A stretch of DNA of 64,000 nucleotides. Origin: Rugosimonospora africana. GTDB taxonomy: Bacteria > Actinomycetota > Actinomycetes > Mycobacteriales > Micromonosporaceae. The notes under the pieces are model-generated. The model had not been told where the DNA came from, searched no databases, and saw nothing but the letters and a program-made list of their open reading frames with translations. The position numbers were made by a program, and so were the translations under genes. Every line of letters starts with the position of its first letter. The first letter of the stretch is position 1. The stretch is from NCBI RefSeq assembly GCF_016862975.1, contig NZ_BONZ01000080.1, positions 41,869 through 105,868 of the forward strand. Direction: 5' to 3'. Below are positions 1 through 8,480 of this stretch, in pieces.

Positions 1-3000
1 TGCCCGATGCCACCCGGCAGCGATGACGCGTTCGGGTCCAGTCCCGGGGTCAAGTCGACCGGCCCGGTGAAAGTGTTGTCGACGATCTGGGAGGTGGCCA
101 CCTTAAGCGTCGGCTGGATACCGCCCTGCCCGGCCAGGATCGCCGTGGCGGAGGAGTCCTGCTGGCCGGCGGCGCAGATCACACCGCCGAGTGAGTCCGG
201 CGGTGTCCACCGACCGCCGGATCTGCCGTCCGCGACCCGGTCGAGAACGCGGAAGTTGTCGTCGCTGGTGGTCGGGTCGATGTCCTCGTAGAGGCCCACG
301 TCACCGTGGAACTGCCCGGCGCATCCACCGAACAGGGTCTGGTACACGTCATGGGACGACCGCGCGACATGAGTGATCTGCTGGTCGGACTGCCGGAACG
401 TCTCCACCGATCCGAGCGTCGCACCGTCGGAGGTCACCTGGTTGGAGGTGATGAAACCGTCGCTGCCATCGGCGTTGACGCCGAAGCCGGCCGCGACGGT
501 GCCGCCGTCGGCGGCCCGCACCCCGTCCATGGTGATCGCGCTGACGCCGCTCGCCTCGCCGTCTACCTTGCCTGCTCTGGTCGCAAGCACCCGCACGACG
601 TGGTTCATCGTGGCGTCGAGGCCGACGGCGGCGGCGTTCAGGTTCACCGTGCCGGTAGGACCGGAAACGGCGCGGTAGAACACCGATCCGCTGTCGTGGC
701 CGTTGGCGTCGCGCTGGCTGCCGTTGGGGTTGTTGAAGGTGTTCCAGTTGTCGAAGGCGGTTGGCCCGGGTGCGCTGATCTCGATGATCGCGCCATCCGC
801 GTTCTTGACACCCCTCACGTCGTACCGGACCTGGAAGTCGCCGTTGTACGACGGCTCGGCGTAGTGGCCGAACGGGGAACCTGCCGCCGCGAGTAACGGT
901 ACGGCTGGCTGCGCGTCGCCGGTGGGCGCGAGGCGGGTGAACGCGAACGCGGAGTCGTTGCGGCTGGTCCAGCCGCCGGGTGCGTCCTGGATGCCGACAC
1001 CGTAGATGCCCGCCCCAGGCAGCGCGGAGACGGGAATGTCCACGGTTCCCGATGGCGCGGTCAGCGCGACGCTGTACGCGGGTCGGAAGAACAGCCCGGT
1101 CGCCGACTCGATGCGCCCTGGCTGGGAGACGACCAGCGTGGGTTTGGTCGCCCCGGTCAGGTTGCGTACGTCGTAGGCGACGTGCAGCGTCGAGCCGTGC
1201 ACGACTGGGTCGACGATCGGCCCGGGTGCGCTGTCGACGGTGCCGTCGGTGGCGCCGAATGTCAGCGTCGCGTTGGCCCGCGCCGCGATCGTGCCGCCGA
1301 TGGTCGCGGTGTAGACCAGCGGCACGCTGCGGACAGTGGCGGACACGACGGGCAGGCCGGCGGCGGTGAGTATCTCGGTCGGCGACAGCCGCGCCCATGG
1401 AGTGCTCGCCAGTGTCGTCTGTGGATCTGTCGCGGCGGCGAGGCGGTACGTCACGCCGTGGCCGGGTAGTCCGGTCCAGTCCGGCGCGACCGTGATCCAG
1501 GCGTCCAGCTGCCGCCCCGCCAGCGAGATGTCCGCCGGGTCTGTGGTGGTCTGTATGGACCCGCCGAGGGCTGAAGACTGCCGGCGCTGTGCCACCGCGA
1601 CGCGGGCGGCGTCCGGTGTCGCGGACCATCCGTGCCGGGCGAACAGCGTCTGCACGGCGTTGCCCACGTCGAGCTGCGGGCCGACTGACAGTGGAACGTC
1701 CGATTGCGGCACCGCTGGTAGGGGGGTCGCAGTCTGGGTCAGGAACCGGCGCACCGCGGCCGGGTCGTGTGACACTCCCCGGTCATGTGTCAGCCGCGCC
1801 ACCTGCAGTACGACCGCAGCCGCGGCGGCCACCTCGGGCGCCGCCGCGGAGGTGCCGCCCTCCAGGTTTACCTGGACGGCTTGGGCGTTACCGCCGAAAG
1901 AATGGGAGACGCTGAGCACGTTGTCGCCGGGCGCGGAGATGTCGACCCGGTCGCCGAATCCGCTGGAATAGTTGCGGGCACCGTTGTACCGGGTGGTGGG
2001 GAACGCCTGCTGCGTTTTGAGCGCCGCGTTGCGCGGGTCGCCGGGCGGAGCGGAGAAGATGTCGTTGAGCGTGGAGCCGCCGACGTCGATGGCGCCGGAG
2101 TCCTCCACCCGGGAAATGGCACTGGAGAATGTGAGGTCGTTGATGTCGGTAACGGCGTGGCCGGGCCCGGGCAGTTCGGTCGCGACCGAGCCGCCCGAGG
2201 GTGGTACCGGTGCGTTGGTGGACGTGCGCAGACCGTCGTCGGCGGAGACGCACACGACGATCCCGTCCGCGTGCACGATCGAAGCGATGATCGCCTCGGT
2301 CAGCGGGTCCTCCTCGAGGTAGCGGCTGGGGAAGCCGTACTGGTCGAGGCCGAAGGCCAGGGAGGCGGTGATCACATCGGGCCTGGGCGTCTGGTTCGCG
2401 GCGGCGAGAAAGGCGGCGTCCACGTCGCTGACCGCTCCCCCGGGGGTACCGGGCACGACCAGCCGGTAGCTGGCGCCCGGCGCGATGCCGAGCAGGTCGG
2501 TCAGTCCCGTTCCGGTCGCGTCGACCCGCTGCCGATCGTGCGGCAGCGGCGCCATCATCGAGAAGTCCAGGCCAACTTCGGTCAGGGCCGGGTCCTGGCC
2601 GCAGGTCTCGCCGGTGCCGTCCAGATGTCCCTTGGCGTCGGAGGTGTAGGTGGGGATCAGCGGCATCGACGGCCAGTCCAGGTAGCGCTGGTTGTTCCGC
2701 ATGACTGTGGTGGGGCCGTAGTTCGCGGCGTAGAAGTTGCACGAGTCGGCCTGGTTTGCCGCCGCGGCGGAGTCGGTGAGGTCGCCCAACGACACGTTGG
2801 TGATGATCTCCCCCTGGCCCGGCAACTGGCCGTGGGCGGCCAGCGCGGTGAACGCCGGGATCGTGTCTGTGGCGGGGCGGTTGAGCAGGCTCTGCGCGCT
2901 GGAGGTCAGCGTGTAGTTGTCTGGTACGCCTGACGCCGTGGCGGCGACCGCCGCGCGTCCCGGGGTACCGGCTGCCGTGGCCCGGCCGGCGGTGGCGGCG

Positions 3001-3827
3001 GCCGCCGCGGCTTTGACGTCGCCGGCCGGCAGCGGGACCGCCGGCGTGTTCGCGGTGGTGACCGTCCAGTCGGGCGCGGCGTAGGTGACGTCGGGACTGG
3101 CGCGCAGAGCGCTGATCGCGGCCGGCACCGACGAGCCGGTCAGGTGCAGCTGGTACGCGTTGGAGAAGTCGAGCAGGGTGCGGCCGAGCCGCTGCGTGGC
3201 GGTGGACCGCATACCGGCCAGCCGATCACGTGGTACCCCGGCGAACAGTCGGTCGGTCCGATCCACGCCCAGTCCCGCGAGGGTCCGGTTGAGACCGGCG
3301 GCGCTGGTGTAATTCGGCGTCGCGGCGGACTTCATCTGGTTCGGGGCGACCGCCTGGTGGTCCGGCGAGCTCACCCCGGTGCGGTAGACCACCACGACCT
3401 GCTGCGCGGCGTAGGGCGTCTGGTCGCTGTGGAGCAGGTCGGTGACGATCTGCTCCTGCGACGGCAGGCTCGCGCCGGACGCGCCGGTGCCCGACGCCTG
3501 CTTGCCGGCTGCCGTGCCGGCCGTGCCGCTCACGGCGTCCGAGCCAGGCAGCGGCAACCGGACCATCATGACCTGGTCGCCCTTGGCCTGATCACCGCGG
3601 TGCACCTCGGCGATGCCATCGGAGTACACCGCGGCCCACCGGCCACCGGGCAGCGTCAGGTGCCGGTAGACCAACACCGCCCGTGCATCGGCAGCGGGCG
3701 CCGGGGGGTGCGCGGCCACCGGACTCGCGTGCGCCGGCGGGCCACTGGCGAGCAGGATGAGTGCGGTCAGCGCACAGATGACCGCGCCGCTCCGACGGCG
3801 TCGGTGAGTGGTCAAGGACTGTGGCAC
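1..3827 (-). CDS. Secreted subtilase-superfamily serine protease (S8/S53-like), 3' end beyond window
   Basis: This frame is open from a GTG at 3827 to the window edge (1275 codons seen), so the C-terminus is missing. The start follows a GGAGG at 3833-3837 with 5-nt spacing. Residues 1 to about 36 form a signal peptide (Arg-rich start, hydrophobic core, AHA cleavage region). After an N-terminal region that could be a propeptide, the catalytic fold spans about residues 330-690. The serine loop reads GGTSAAAPEVA near residue 659. Near residue 418 the motif TEVGLDFS has Glu and Asp four residues apart, the spacing of the sedolisin (S53) Glu/Asp pair; no classical subtilisin HGT motif was found. 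The long C-terminal part looks beta-rich and carries no motif I recognise. It probably degrades extracellular protein. It is divergent from the regulator at 4023, its likely controller (inference). Superfamily is confident; S8 versus S53 is not settled. Confidence 0.85.
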   Translation of the reverse strand, partial: MPQSLTTHRRRRSGAVICALTALILLASGPPAHASPVAAHPPAPAADARAVLVYRHLTLPGGRWAAVYSDGIAEVHRGDQAKGDQVMMVRLPLPGSDAVSGTAGTAAGKQASGTGASGASLPSQEQIVTDLLHSDQTPYAAQQVVVVYRTGVSSPDHQAVAPNQMKSAATPNYTSAAGLNRTLAGLGVDRTDRLFAGVPRDRLAGMRSTATQRLGRTLLDFSNAYQLHLTGSSVPAAISALRASPDVTYAAPDWTVTTANTPAVPLPAGDVKAAAAAATAGRATAAGTPGRAAVAATASGVPDNYTLTSSAQSLLNRPATDTIPAFTALAAHGQLPGQGEIITNVSLGDLTDSAAAANQADSCNFYAANYGPTTVMRNNQRYLDWPSMPLIPTYTSDAKGHLDGTGETCGQDPALTEVGLDFSMMAPLPHDRQRVDATGTGLTDLLGIAPGASYRLVVPGTPGGAVSDVDAAFLAAANQTPRPDVITASLAFGLDQYGFPSRYLEEDPLTEAIIASIVHADGIVVCVSADDGLRTSTNAPVPPSGGSVATELPGPGHAVTDINDLTFSSAISRVEDSGAIDVGGSTLNDIFSAPPGDPRNAALKTQQAFPTTRYNGARNYSSGFGDRVDISAPGDNVLSVSHSFGGNAQAVQVNLEGGTSAAAPEVAAAAAVVLQVARLTHDRGVSHDPAAVRRFLTQTATPLPAVPQSDVPLSVGPQLDVGNAVQTLFARHGWSATPDAARVAVAQRRQSSALGGSIQTTTDPADISLAGRQLDAWITVAPDWTGLPGHGVTYRLAAATDPQTTLASTPWARLSPTEILTAAGLPVVSATVRSVPLVYTATIGGTIAARANATLTFGATDGTVDSAPGPIVDPVVHGSTLHVAYDVRNLTGATKPTLVVSQPGRIESATGLFFRPAYSVALTAPSGTVDIPVSALPGAGIYGVGIQDAPGGWTSRNDSAFAFTRLAPTGDAQPAVPLLAAAGSPFGHYAEPSYNGDFQVRYDVRGVKNADGAIIEISAPGPTAFDNWNTFNNPNGSQRDANGHDSGSVFYRAVSGPTGTVNLNAAAVGLDATMNHVVRVLATRAGKVDGEASGVSAITMDGVRAADGGTVAAGFGVNADGSDGFITSNQVTSDGATLGSVETFRQSDQQITHVARSSHDVYQTLFGGCAGQFHGDVGLYEDIDPTTSDDNFRVLDRVADGRSGGRWTPPDSLGGVICAAGQQDSSATAILAGQGGIQPTLKVATSQIVDNTFTGPVDLTPGLDPNASSLPGGIG

Positions 3828-3898
3828 ACGAACCTCCGGTCGAGAAGGGGCGCCGCAGCGAGGCGACCGCAGCGATCGGCCGTAGGCCGGCGGATCGA

Positions 3899-3927
3899 CC
3901 GTAAGAAACGCCGACTTTCAAGGTCAA
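3899..3927 (-). promoter_or_regulatory. Candidate promoter of the protease gene
   Basis: On the minus strand a TTGACC (3922-3927) and a TTACGG (3899-3904) are separated by 17 nt, in a locally AT-richer stretch about 70 nt upstream of the protease start. The -35 box matches consensus well and the -10 box only weakly. Confidence 0.3.
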
Positions 3928-4022
3928 TAATCGTTGGCGACCAGTAGTTGTCACTGACTTAAACTGATCAAGGATCACGGACGCACTCCTCCACCAAACG
4001 GACACCTTCGGCAGGGAGCCCG

Positions 4023-5102
4023 ATGCTCGAAGGACTCGGTCTTCGCCCGCAGCAGGAACAGGCATACCTTCACCTCCTGGACAACCCACGCCTGTCCGCG
4101 GCCGGGCTGGTAGCCCGGCGACCGGAGTGGACGTCGGCGCAGGCTGAAGCGGTGCTGCGCAGCCTGGTCCCGCTCGGCCTCGCGGTTCCTAACGACCAGA
4201 CGGGCGACACCTACGCCGCGATAGCTCCGGACGTGGCGCTCGCCGCGCTGGTACGTGCCCGTGTCGATGCGGCGCGCAGCGCGGAGCGGGCCGTACCGGA
4301 GCTGATGGCGTTGTTCTGGCAGGGACGACCGGAGCCGGAATCACTTCATTTCATTGACGTGGTCACCGACGAGCACAGCATCACCGAGCGGTGGTACCAG
4401 TTGCAGCGTGCGGCGCAGCGCGAGGTGCGCGGCTTCGACTGCCCGCCGTACTTCGCCGACCCGACCGACCCCGATCCAATCGAACTGCAACGGCTGGCGG
4501 AGGGCGTGTCATACCGCGTCATCTACGCCGACGAGGTGCTCGAACAGCCCGGTCGGTGGCGCGACCTCGAAGCAGGCATCGCCGCCGGTGAGCAGGCGCG
4601 CGTCGCGCACCGATTGCCGGTGAAGTTGACTCTGTTCGACGACTTCGCCGCCACACTGCCGGTGAAGGGACAAATGGACGGCGCGGGCGAACGCTCGCGC
4701 GCAGTCATCGTTGTGCACCGCTCGCCGCTGCTGGACGCGCTGTCGGCGCTGTTCGAGGTGTACTGGGACCAGGCCGCTCCGCTCCCGGGCGAGCCGGACG
4801 GCGGCGCAACGAGCACGAGCACTGGGTTGTACGCGGACGACGCCCGGCTCGTCAGGTTGCTGGCCGCCGGGTTCGGCAACGAGACGATCGGGCGCGCGCT
4901 AGGCGTCAGCTCCAGCACCGTGCAGCGCAGGGTACACGAATTGATGGAGCGGCTCGGCGCCAAGACCAGGTTCCAGGCCGGCCTCATCCTCGGACGACTT
5001 GGATCCGTCAGCAAGGGCACGCCCGCCGGCAGCGAACCGGCGGCAGGGGTGTCCGCGGCAGATGACAGATTGGCCGGGCGGACACGGCGGGCCGCACACT
5101 GA
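4023..5102 (+). CDS. Transcriptional regulator with TrmB-like N-terminus and LuxR-type C-terminal HTH
   Basis: The protein has 359 residues. Residues 5-55 resemble a TrmB-type winged helix (LGLRPQQEQAYLHLL). The middle is an unassigned ligand-binding-like region. Residues about 268-327 are a LuxR-type helix-turn-helix, with GNETIGRALGVSSSTVQRRV as the recognition segment. There is no response-regulator receiver domain. ATG 4023 has a GGGAG at 4014-4018. It is divergent from the secreted protease across a 195-bp gap, so regulation of that gene is the simplest inference. The effector is unknown. Confidence 0.85.
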   Translation: MLEGLGLRPQQEQAYLHLLDNPRLSAAGLVARRPEWTSAQAEAVLRSLVPLGLAVPNDQTGDTYAAIAPDVALAALVRARVDAARSAERAVPELMALFWQGRPEPESLHFIDVVTDEHSITERWYQLQRAAQREVRGFDCPPYFADPTDPDPIELQRLAEGVSYRVIYADEVLEQPGRWRDLEAGIAAGEQARVAHRLPVKLTLFDDFAATLPVKGQMDGAGERSRAVIVVHRSPLLDALSALFEVYWDQAAPLPGEPDGGATSTSTGLYADDARLVRLLAAGFGNETIGRALGVSSSTVQRRVHELMERLGAKTRFQAGLILGRLGSVSKGTPAGSEPAAGVSAADDRLAGRTRRAAH

Positions 5103-5202
5103 GCCTTGGCAGGCCACCGAGCGGCAACCTTTGCCCTGACGGGCGGGGCAGGGACGTCGGCTGCCGGGCTGAGGGCGGCACCGGCGAGATCGGAGGGTGG
5201 CG

Positions 5203-5424
5203 GTGAAGATTCCAGTGGTCGTGTCGTATCACGCCGCCCGGGCGTCGGTGGAGTCGGCGTGTCAACGCGGCGAGGAGTACGTGATTGCGATCATCGCTCT
5301 CCTGAGACGCCACCAACGCGACGGCCTCGGCGCCCCGGTTGTCCAGCCGCTGAGCCCAGCTGAAGAAGGCTGGCTGGTCGTCAACTCTCGACGAGTACGG
5401 CTTCGGCCAGCCCGCGGTCGATGA
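5203..5424 (+). CDS. Possible small hypothetical protein (73 aa)
   Basis: A GTG start at 5203 has a GGAGGG at 5192-5197 with 5-nt spacing. The predicted peptide begins VKIPVVVSYHAARASVESAC and has a mixed, protein-like composition. It runs 44 nt antisense into the 3' end of the SorC gene, which argues against it. No family is recognised. It may be a chance ORF in the 278-bp gap between the LuxR-type and SorC genes. Confidence 0.25.
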   Translation: MKIPVVVSYHAARASVESACQRGEEYVIAIIALLRRHQRDGLGAPVVQPLSPAEEGWLVVNSRRVRLRPARGR

Positions 5425-6370
5425 CGATGCCGTTGATCAGTCCCGACTTGAGGGTCGCGCGGACAGCGTCGCTCTTGCGGGCATCGAAGGCGATGCCGAT
5501 TCGGGTCGGCACGGCGCGGAGCTCCTGCTCCGAGATGCCGATCATGCGTCCGTCGAGGGGAGTGTCGAGGCGTCGTCCCTCGGCGTCGAGCAACAGTCCG
5601 ACGACTTCGGCGCAGACGCCGAGATCCTGCGCAGTGTTCCGGTCCTGTTCGGAGGCGGCCTCGTACACAGTGGAGAGACCATCGCCCCACGCGCCGATAC
5701 CGATGACGCAGACGGTGAGCTTGTCGAAGTGAGATGCGCATCGGACGAAGTCGGGTTGCTGGCGGTAGATCCGTGAGCCCGCATCGTCGGGACAGACCAT
5801 CGGTGCGTAGTACAGATAGGCGGGACCGCCGCCGACCCGGGTGAAGCGGCGGACCGCCTCCATCACATCCCAGGCGTCGATCCGCGATACCGCGCCTGTG
5901 ATCTGCACGACGGTACACCGGCTGAAGTGGTCGGGCGGCTCAGGCAGGCCCATCAGCGTACGGGTCGACGAGATACCCAGCACGTCGCGGGCGGTGACGA
6001 TCTCCTGCAACAGTGCTGTCGCGGCTTGGCCGACGCTGCTGCGTAAGGACTGCAGTGCTTCGTCCGGTGCCTCGGTGACGGCGCAGTAGCGCAGCCCGAA
6101 GCGGTCCTGCAGTCGACCGGACAGATCGAATTCGACGTCATCGGGCAACCCGATCTCGATCCGCACCAACCCAGTGGCGACTGCCCGTTCGAGCAAGCGG
6201 CCAACCTGGAAGCGGGACAGCCCGAACTCCTCGGCGATCTGCACCCGCGACTGCCGCTCGAGGTAGTACCGGCGCGCGACGCGAGCCATCAGCATGACCT
6301 GGCTCTGCTTCCCGCGAAGCCGGCGACCGTCCATCCTGGGCTGGCTCCGCCCCACATTGGATTCGCTCAT
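5381..6370 (-). CDS. SorC/DeoR-family sugar-responsive transcriptional regulator
   Basis: The protein has 329 residues. A helix-turn-helix lies at about residues 40-62 (RVQIAEEFGLSRFQVGRLL). It is followed by a SorC-type sugar-phosphate-binding domain (residues 75-329) with VLGISSTRTL in the phosphate-binding region and a C-terminal GLINGIVIDRGLAEAVL. Family members bind phosphorylated sugars or polyols and repress or activate uptake operons. It is divergent from the ABC transporter operon that begins near 6577, its probable target. ATG 6370 has only a weak Shine-Dalgarno sequence; an internal Met at residue 26 is an alternative start. Confidence 0.9.
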   Translation of the reverse strand: MSESNVGRSQPRMDGRRLRGKQSQVMLMARVARRYYLERQSRVQIAEEFGLSRFQVGRLLERAVATGLVRIEIGLPDDVEFDLSGRLQDRFGLRYCAVTEAPDEALQSLRSSVGQAATALLQEIVTARDVLGISSTRTLMGLPEPPDHFSRCTVVQITGAVSRIDAWDVMEAVRRFTRVGGGPAYLYYAPMVCPDDAGSRIYRQQPDFVRCASHFDKLTVCVIGIGAWGDGLSTVYEAASEQDRNTAQDLGVCAEVVGLLLDAEGRRLDTPLDGRMIGISEQELRAVPTRIGIAFDARKSDAVRATLKSGLINGIVIDRGLAEAVLVES

Positions 6371-6414
6371 CTGAGCACTCTAATGCACTGTTGCCGGCAT
6401 CCGCGACAGCGCCA

Positions 6415-6444
6415 TTGCGCTCAATCGCTGGTCTGTGTGTTAAT
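6415..6444 (+). promoter_or_regulatory. Candidate promoter in the SorC/ABC-operon divergent region
   Basis: TTGCGC (6415-6420) and GTTAAT (6439-6444) are separated by 18 nt in the 206-bp region between the divergent SorC gene and the transporter operon. No clear palindromic SorC operator was seen by eye. The call rests on position and partial consensus only. Confidence 0.25.
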
Positions 6445-6576
6445 CAGTCCGTCCGACGGCGGCAGAAACAATCAGATGAGCGATACTGGAAGGTGCCTCA
6501 TGAGACAACCACCCTGCGGCGAGGCGGGCGCCGCCGGGCGGCCACAATCCAGGCGGCCACAATCGGTGGTCGCGTA

Positions 6577-7551
6577 GTGGCCGGCATCGCGACTGAGCGG
6601 ACATTCGAGGCGACGGCGCCGCCGAGCGGATCCACGGTCAGGTCATCCACAGGCCGCCGGGTACGTCGCGCCGTGCGGAGGCATGGAAAGGAATATCTTC
6701 TCTTCGTCGCCCTGGTAGGTCCCAACCTCGCGCTGATCCTCGTCTTCTCGTACTGGCCGGTGATCTACAACCTCTATCTCAGCTTCACGTCCTGGGACAT
6801 GATCAGCCCCAACCCGACCTGGGTTGGATTGGCCGAGTATCGCGAGTTGTTCACGAGCGCTGACTTCGGACACGTGCTGGCCAACACGGGCAAGTTTGTT
6901 GTGCTGATCGTGGTCGGTTCGATCGTCGGGGGACTGGCAACTGCGCTCATCCTCAATCAACGGCTCGTCGGTCGCGGCATCGTACGCACGGTCAGCTTCG
7001 CCCCGCACATCGTGTCCGGAGCCGCGATCGCCACGTTGTGGTTGTTCATCCTCGATCCGAGCTTCGGACTGCTGCGGGCCGTGCTTGACCCACTCGGCAT
7101 CTCCTCGCCGCAATGGACGACCAACTCGCAGTTGTCACTGTATGCGTTGGTCATGGTCTATGTCTGGAAGGGCATCGGCTTCTGTGCGATCATCTATGTC
7201 GCTGGAATGCAGAATCTGCCCGCCGACCTGTTCGAGGCTGCACGGCTCGACGGAGCGGGTGGGTGGCAGCGCTTCCGGTATGTGACCTTTCCGCTGCTGT
7301 CGCCGGTCACCTACTTCCTCGTCGTGACGTCGATCATCGGCGCGTTCCAGGCATATGACGTGACGGCGATTATGACCGGCGGTGGTCCGGGGCTGTCGTC
7401 GACCACCCTGAGTTGGTTCATCTACCAGAAGGCGTTCCAGGCCTCCGACGCTGGTCTTGCGGCCGCGGCGGCGATGGTGATGTTGATCATGATCCTCGCG
7501 ATCACCATTCTCATGACCAAGTATGCGGAGCGGAAAGTGACGTATCAGTGA
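6577..7551 (+). CDS. ABC carbohydrate transporter permease (MalF/UgpA type)
   Basis: The protein has 324 residues with about six membrane helices. The first starts near residue 42 (EYLLFVALVGPNLALILVF). The inner-membrane permease EAA loop reads EAARLDGAGGWQRFRYVTFP. It should form a heterodimer with the following permease and pass substrate delivered by the lipoprotein at 8481. The frame is open upstream to 6391, but GTG 6577 gives the normal short cytoplasmic N-terminus; GTG 6493 is an alternative. No ATP-binding subunit is encoded here, so a shared MsiK-like ATPase is expected (inference from related actinobacterial systems). Confidence 0.9.
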   Translation: MAGIATERTFEATAPPSGSTVRSSTGRRVRRAVRRHGKEYLLFVALVGPNLALILVFSYWPVIYNLYLSFTSWDMISPNPTWVGLAEYRELFTSADFGHVLANTGKFVVLIVVGSIVGGLATALILNQRLVGRGIVRTVSFAPHIVSGAAIATLWLFILDPSFGLLRAVLDPLGISSPQWTTNSQLSLYALVMVYVWKGIGFCAIIYVAGMQNLPADLFEAARLDGAGGWQRFRYVTFPLLSPVTYFLVVTSIIGAFQAYDVTAIMTGGGPGLSSTTLSWFIYQKAFQASDAGLAAAAAMVMLIMILAITILMTKYAERKVTYQ

Positions 7552-8408
7552 AGGTCGACATCGAGTCCCGTTCTACCACTTCCCGTCGGCGCGGTTCGAG
7601 CAAGATCATCATGTACGCCCTGCTGGTGGTGATCGCCGCCGTGTTCATCATGCCGCTCTACTGGTTGTTCAGCTCAGCAGTCAAGCCGAGTGGGGAGATC
7701 TACCGCTTTCCCCTGGAGTGGATCCCGCATCACCTGCATTGGTCCAACTTCATCAACGCCTGGCACGATGCACCGTTCGGCTCGTTCTTCGTCAACTCGA
7801 TCATCGTCACCGTGATCGGGACTGCGATCAAGATGGTGCTCGCCACCGGCTCGGCCTATGCCTTCACCTTCCTGCCCTTTCCCTTCAAGCGCGTGATCTT
7901 CCTACTGTTGCTCGGCGCGCTGATGACGCCGGGCACGATTACCCTGCTGACCAACTATCTGACGGCGTCCGACCTTGGATGGGTCGACACCTACGCCGGC
8001 CTGATCGTCCCTGGTGCGGGCTCGGCGTTCGGCATGTTCCTTCTCCGGCAGCAGATGATGACGCTCCCGCGCGAGGTCTTCGAGGCGGCCAGAGTGGACG
8101 GTGCCGGTCATCTGCGAATCCTGCTGCGACTCGCTGTGCCGATGTCGCGTCCGATGATGATCACCGTCACGCTGATCTCGGTCATCGAAGTCTGGAACGA
8201 CTTCATCTGGCCTCTCATCATTACGACCACCACCCAGATGCGCACGCTGCCGGTCGGTCTGCTCTACCTCAAGTCACAGGAGGGCTACAACGACTGGGGC
8301 GCAATCATGGCCGGGACCGTGATGGTCGCCGCGCCGATGATCATCGTCTTCCTGCTCGCTCAGAGGTACATCGTCGCAGGCTTCTCCGGTGGGGCGGTCA
8401 AAGGCTGA
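7548..8408 (+). CDS. ABC carbohydrate transporter permease (MalG/UgpE type)
   Basis: The protein has 286 residues and six predicted membrane helices, with an EAA loop EAARVDGAGHLRILLRLAVP. GTG 7548 overlaps the TGA of the upstream permease (GTGA), which indicates translational coupling. It is the second half of the transmembrane channel. The family includes sugar, maltodextrin and sn-glycerol-3-phosphate importers; the GDPD gene in the same operon favours a glycerophosphodiester-like or related substrate (inference). Confidence 0.9.
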   Translation: MKVDIESRSTTSRRRGSSKIIMYALLVVIAAVFIMPLYWLFSSAVKPSGEIYRFPLEWIPHHLHWSNFINAWHDAPFGSFFVNSIIVTVIGTAIKMVLATGSAYAFTFLPFPFKRVIFLLLLGALMTPGTITLLTNYLTASDLGWVDTYAGLIVPGAGSAFGMFLLRQQMMTLPREVFEAARVDGAGHLRILLRLAVPMSRPMMITVTLISVIEVWNDFIWPLIITTTTQMRTLPVGLLYLKSQEGYNDWGAIMAGTVMVAAPMIIVFLLAQRYIVAGFSGGAVKG

Positions 8409-8480
8409 CGTGTCACCTCGTGCCGTGTGCACGACCCGAATTTATCTCGTCAGATGCCCGACAGATAAGGACTTCTGCTG

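Noticed and set aside
349..1629. 426-codon minus-strand frame inside the protease
   Set aside because: Out of frame with the protease; Arg-rich translation with no motif. The true frame is open from 3827 to the edge.
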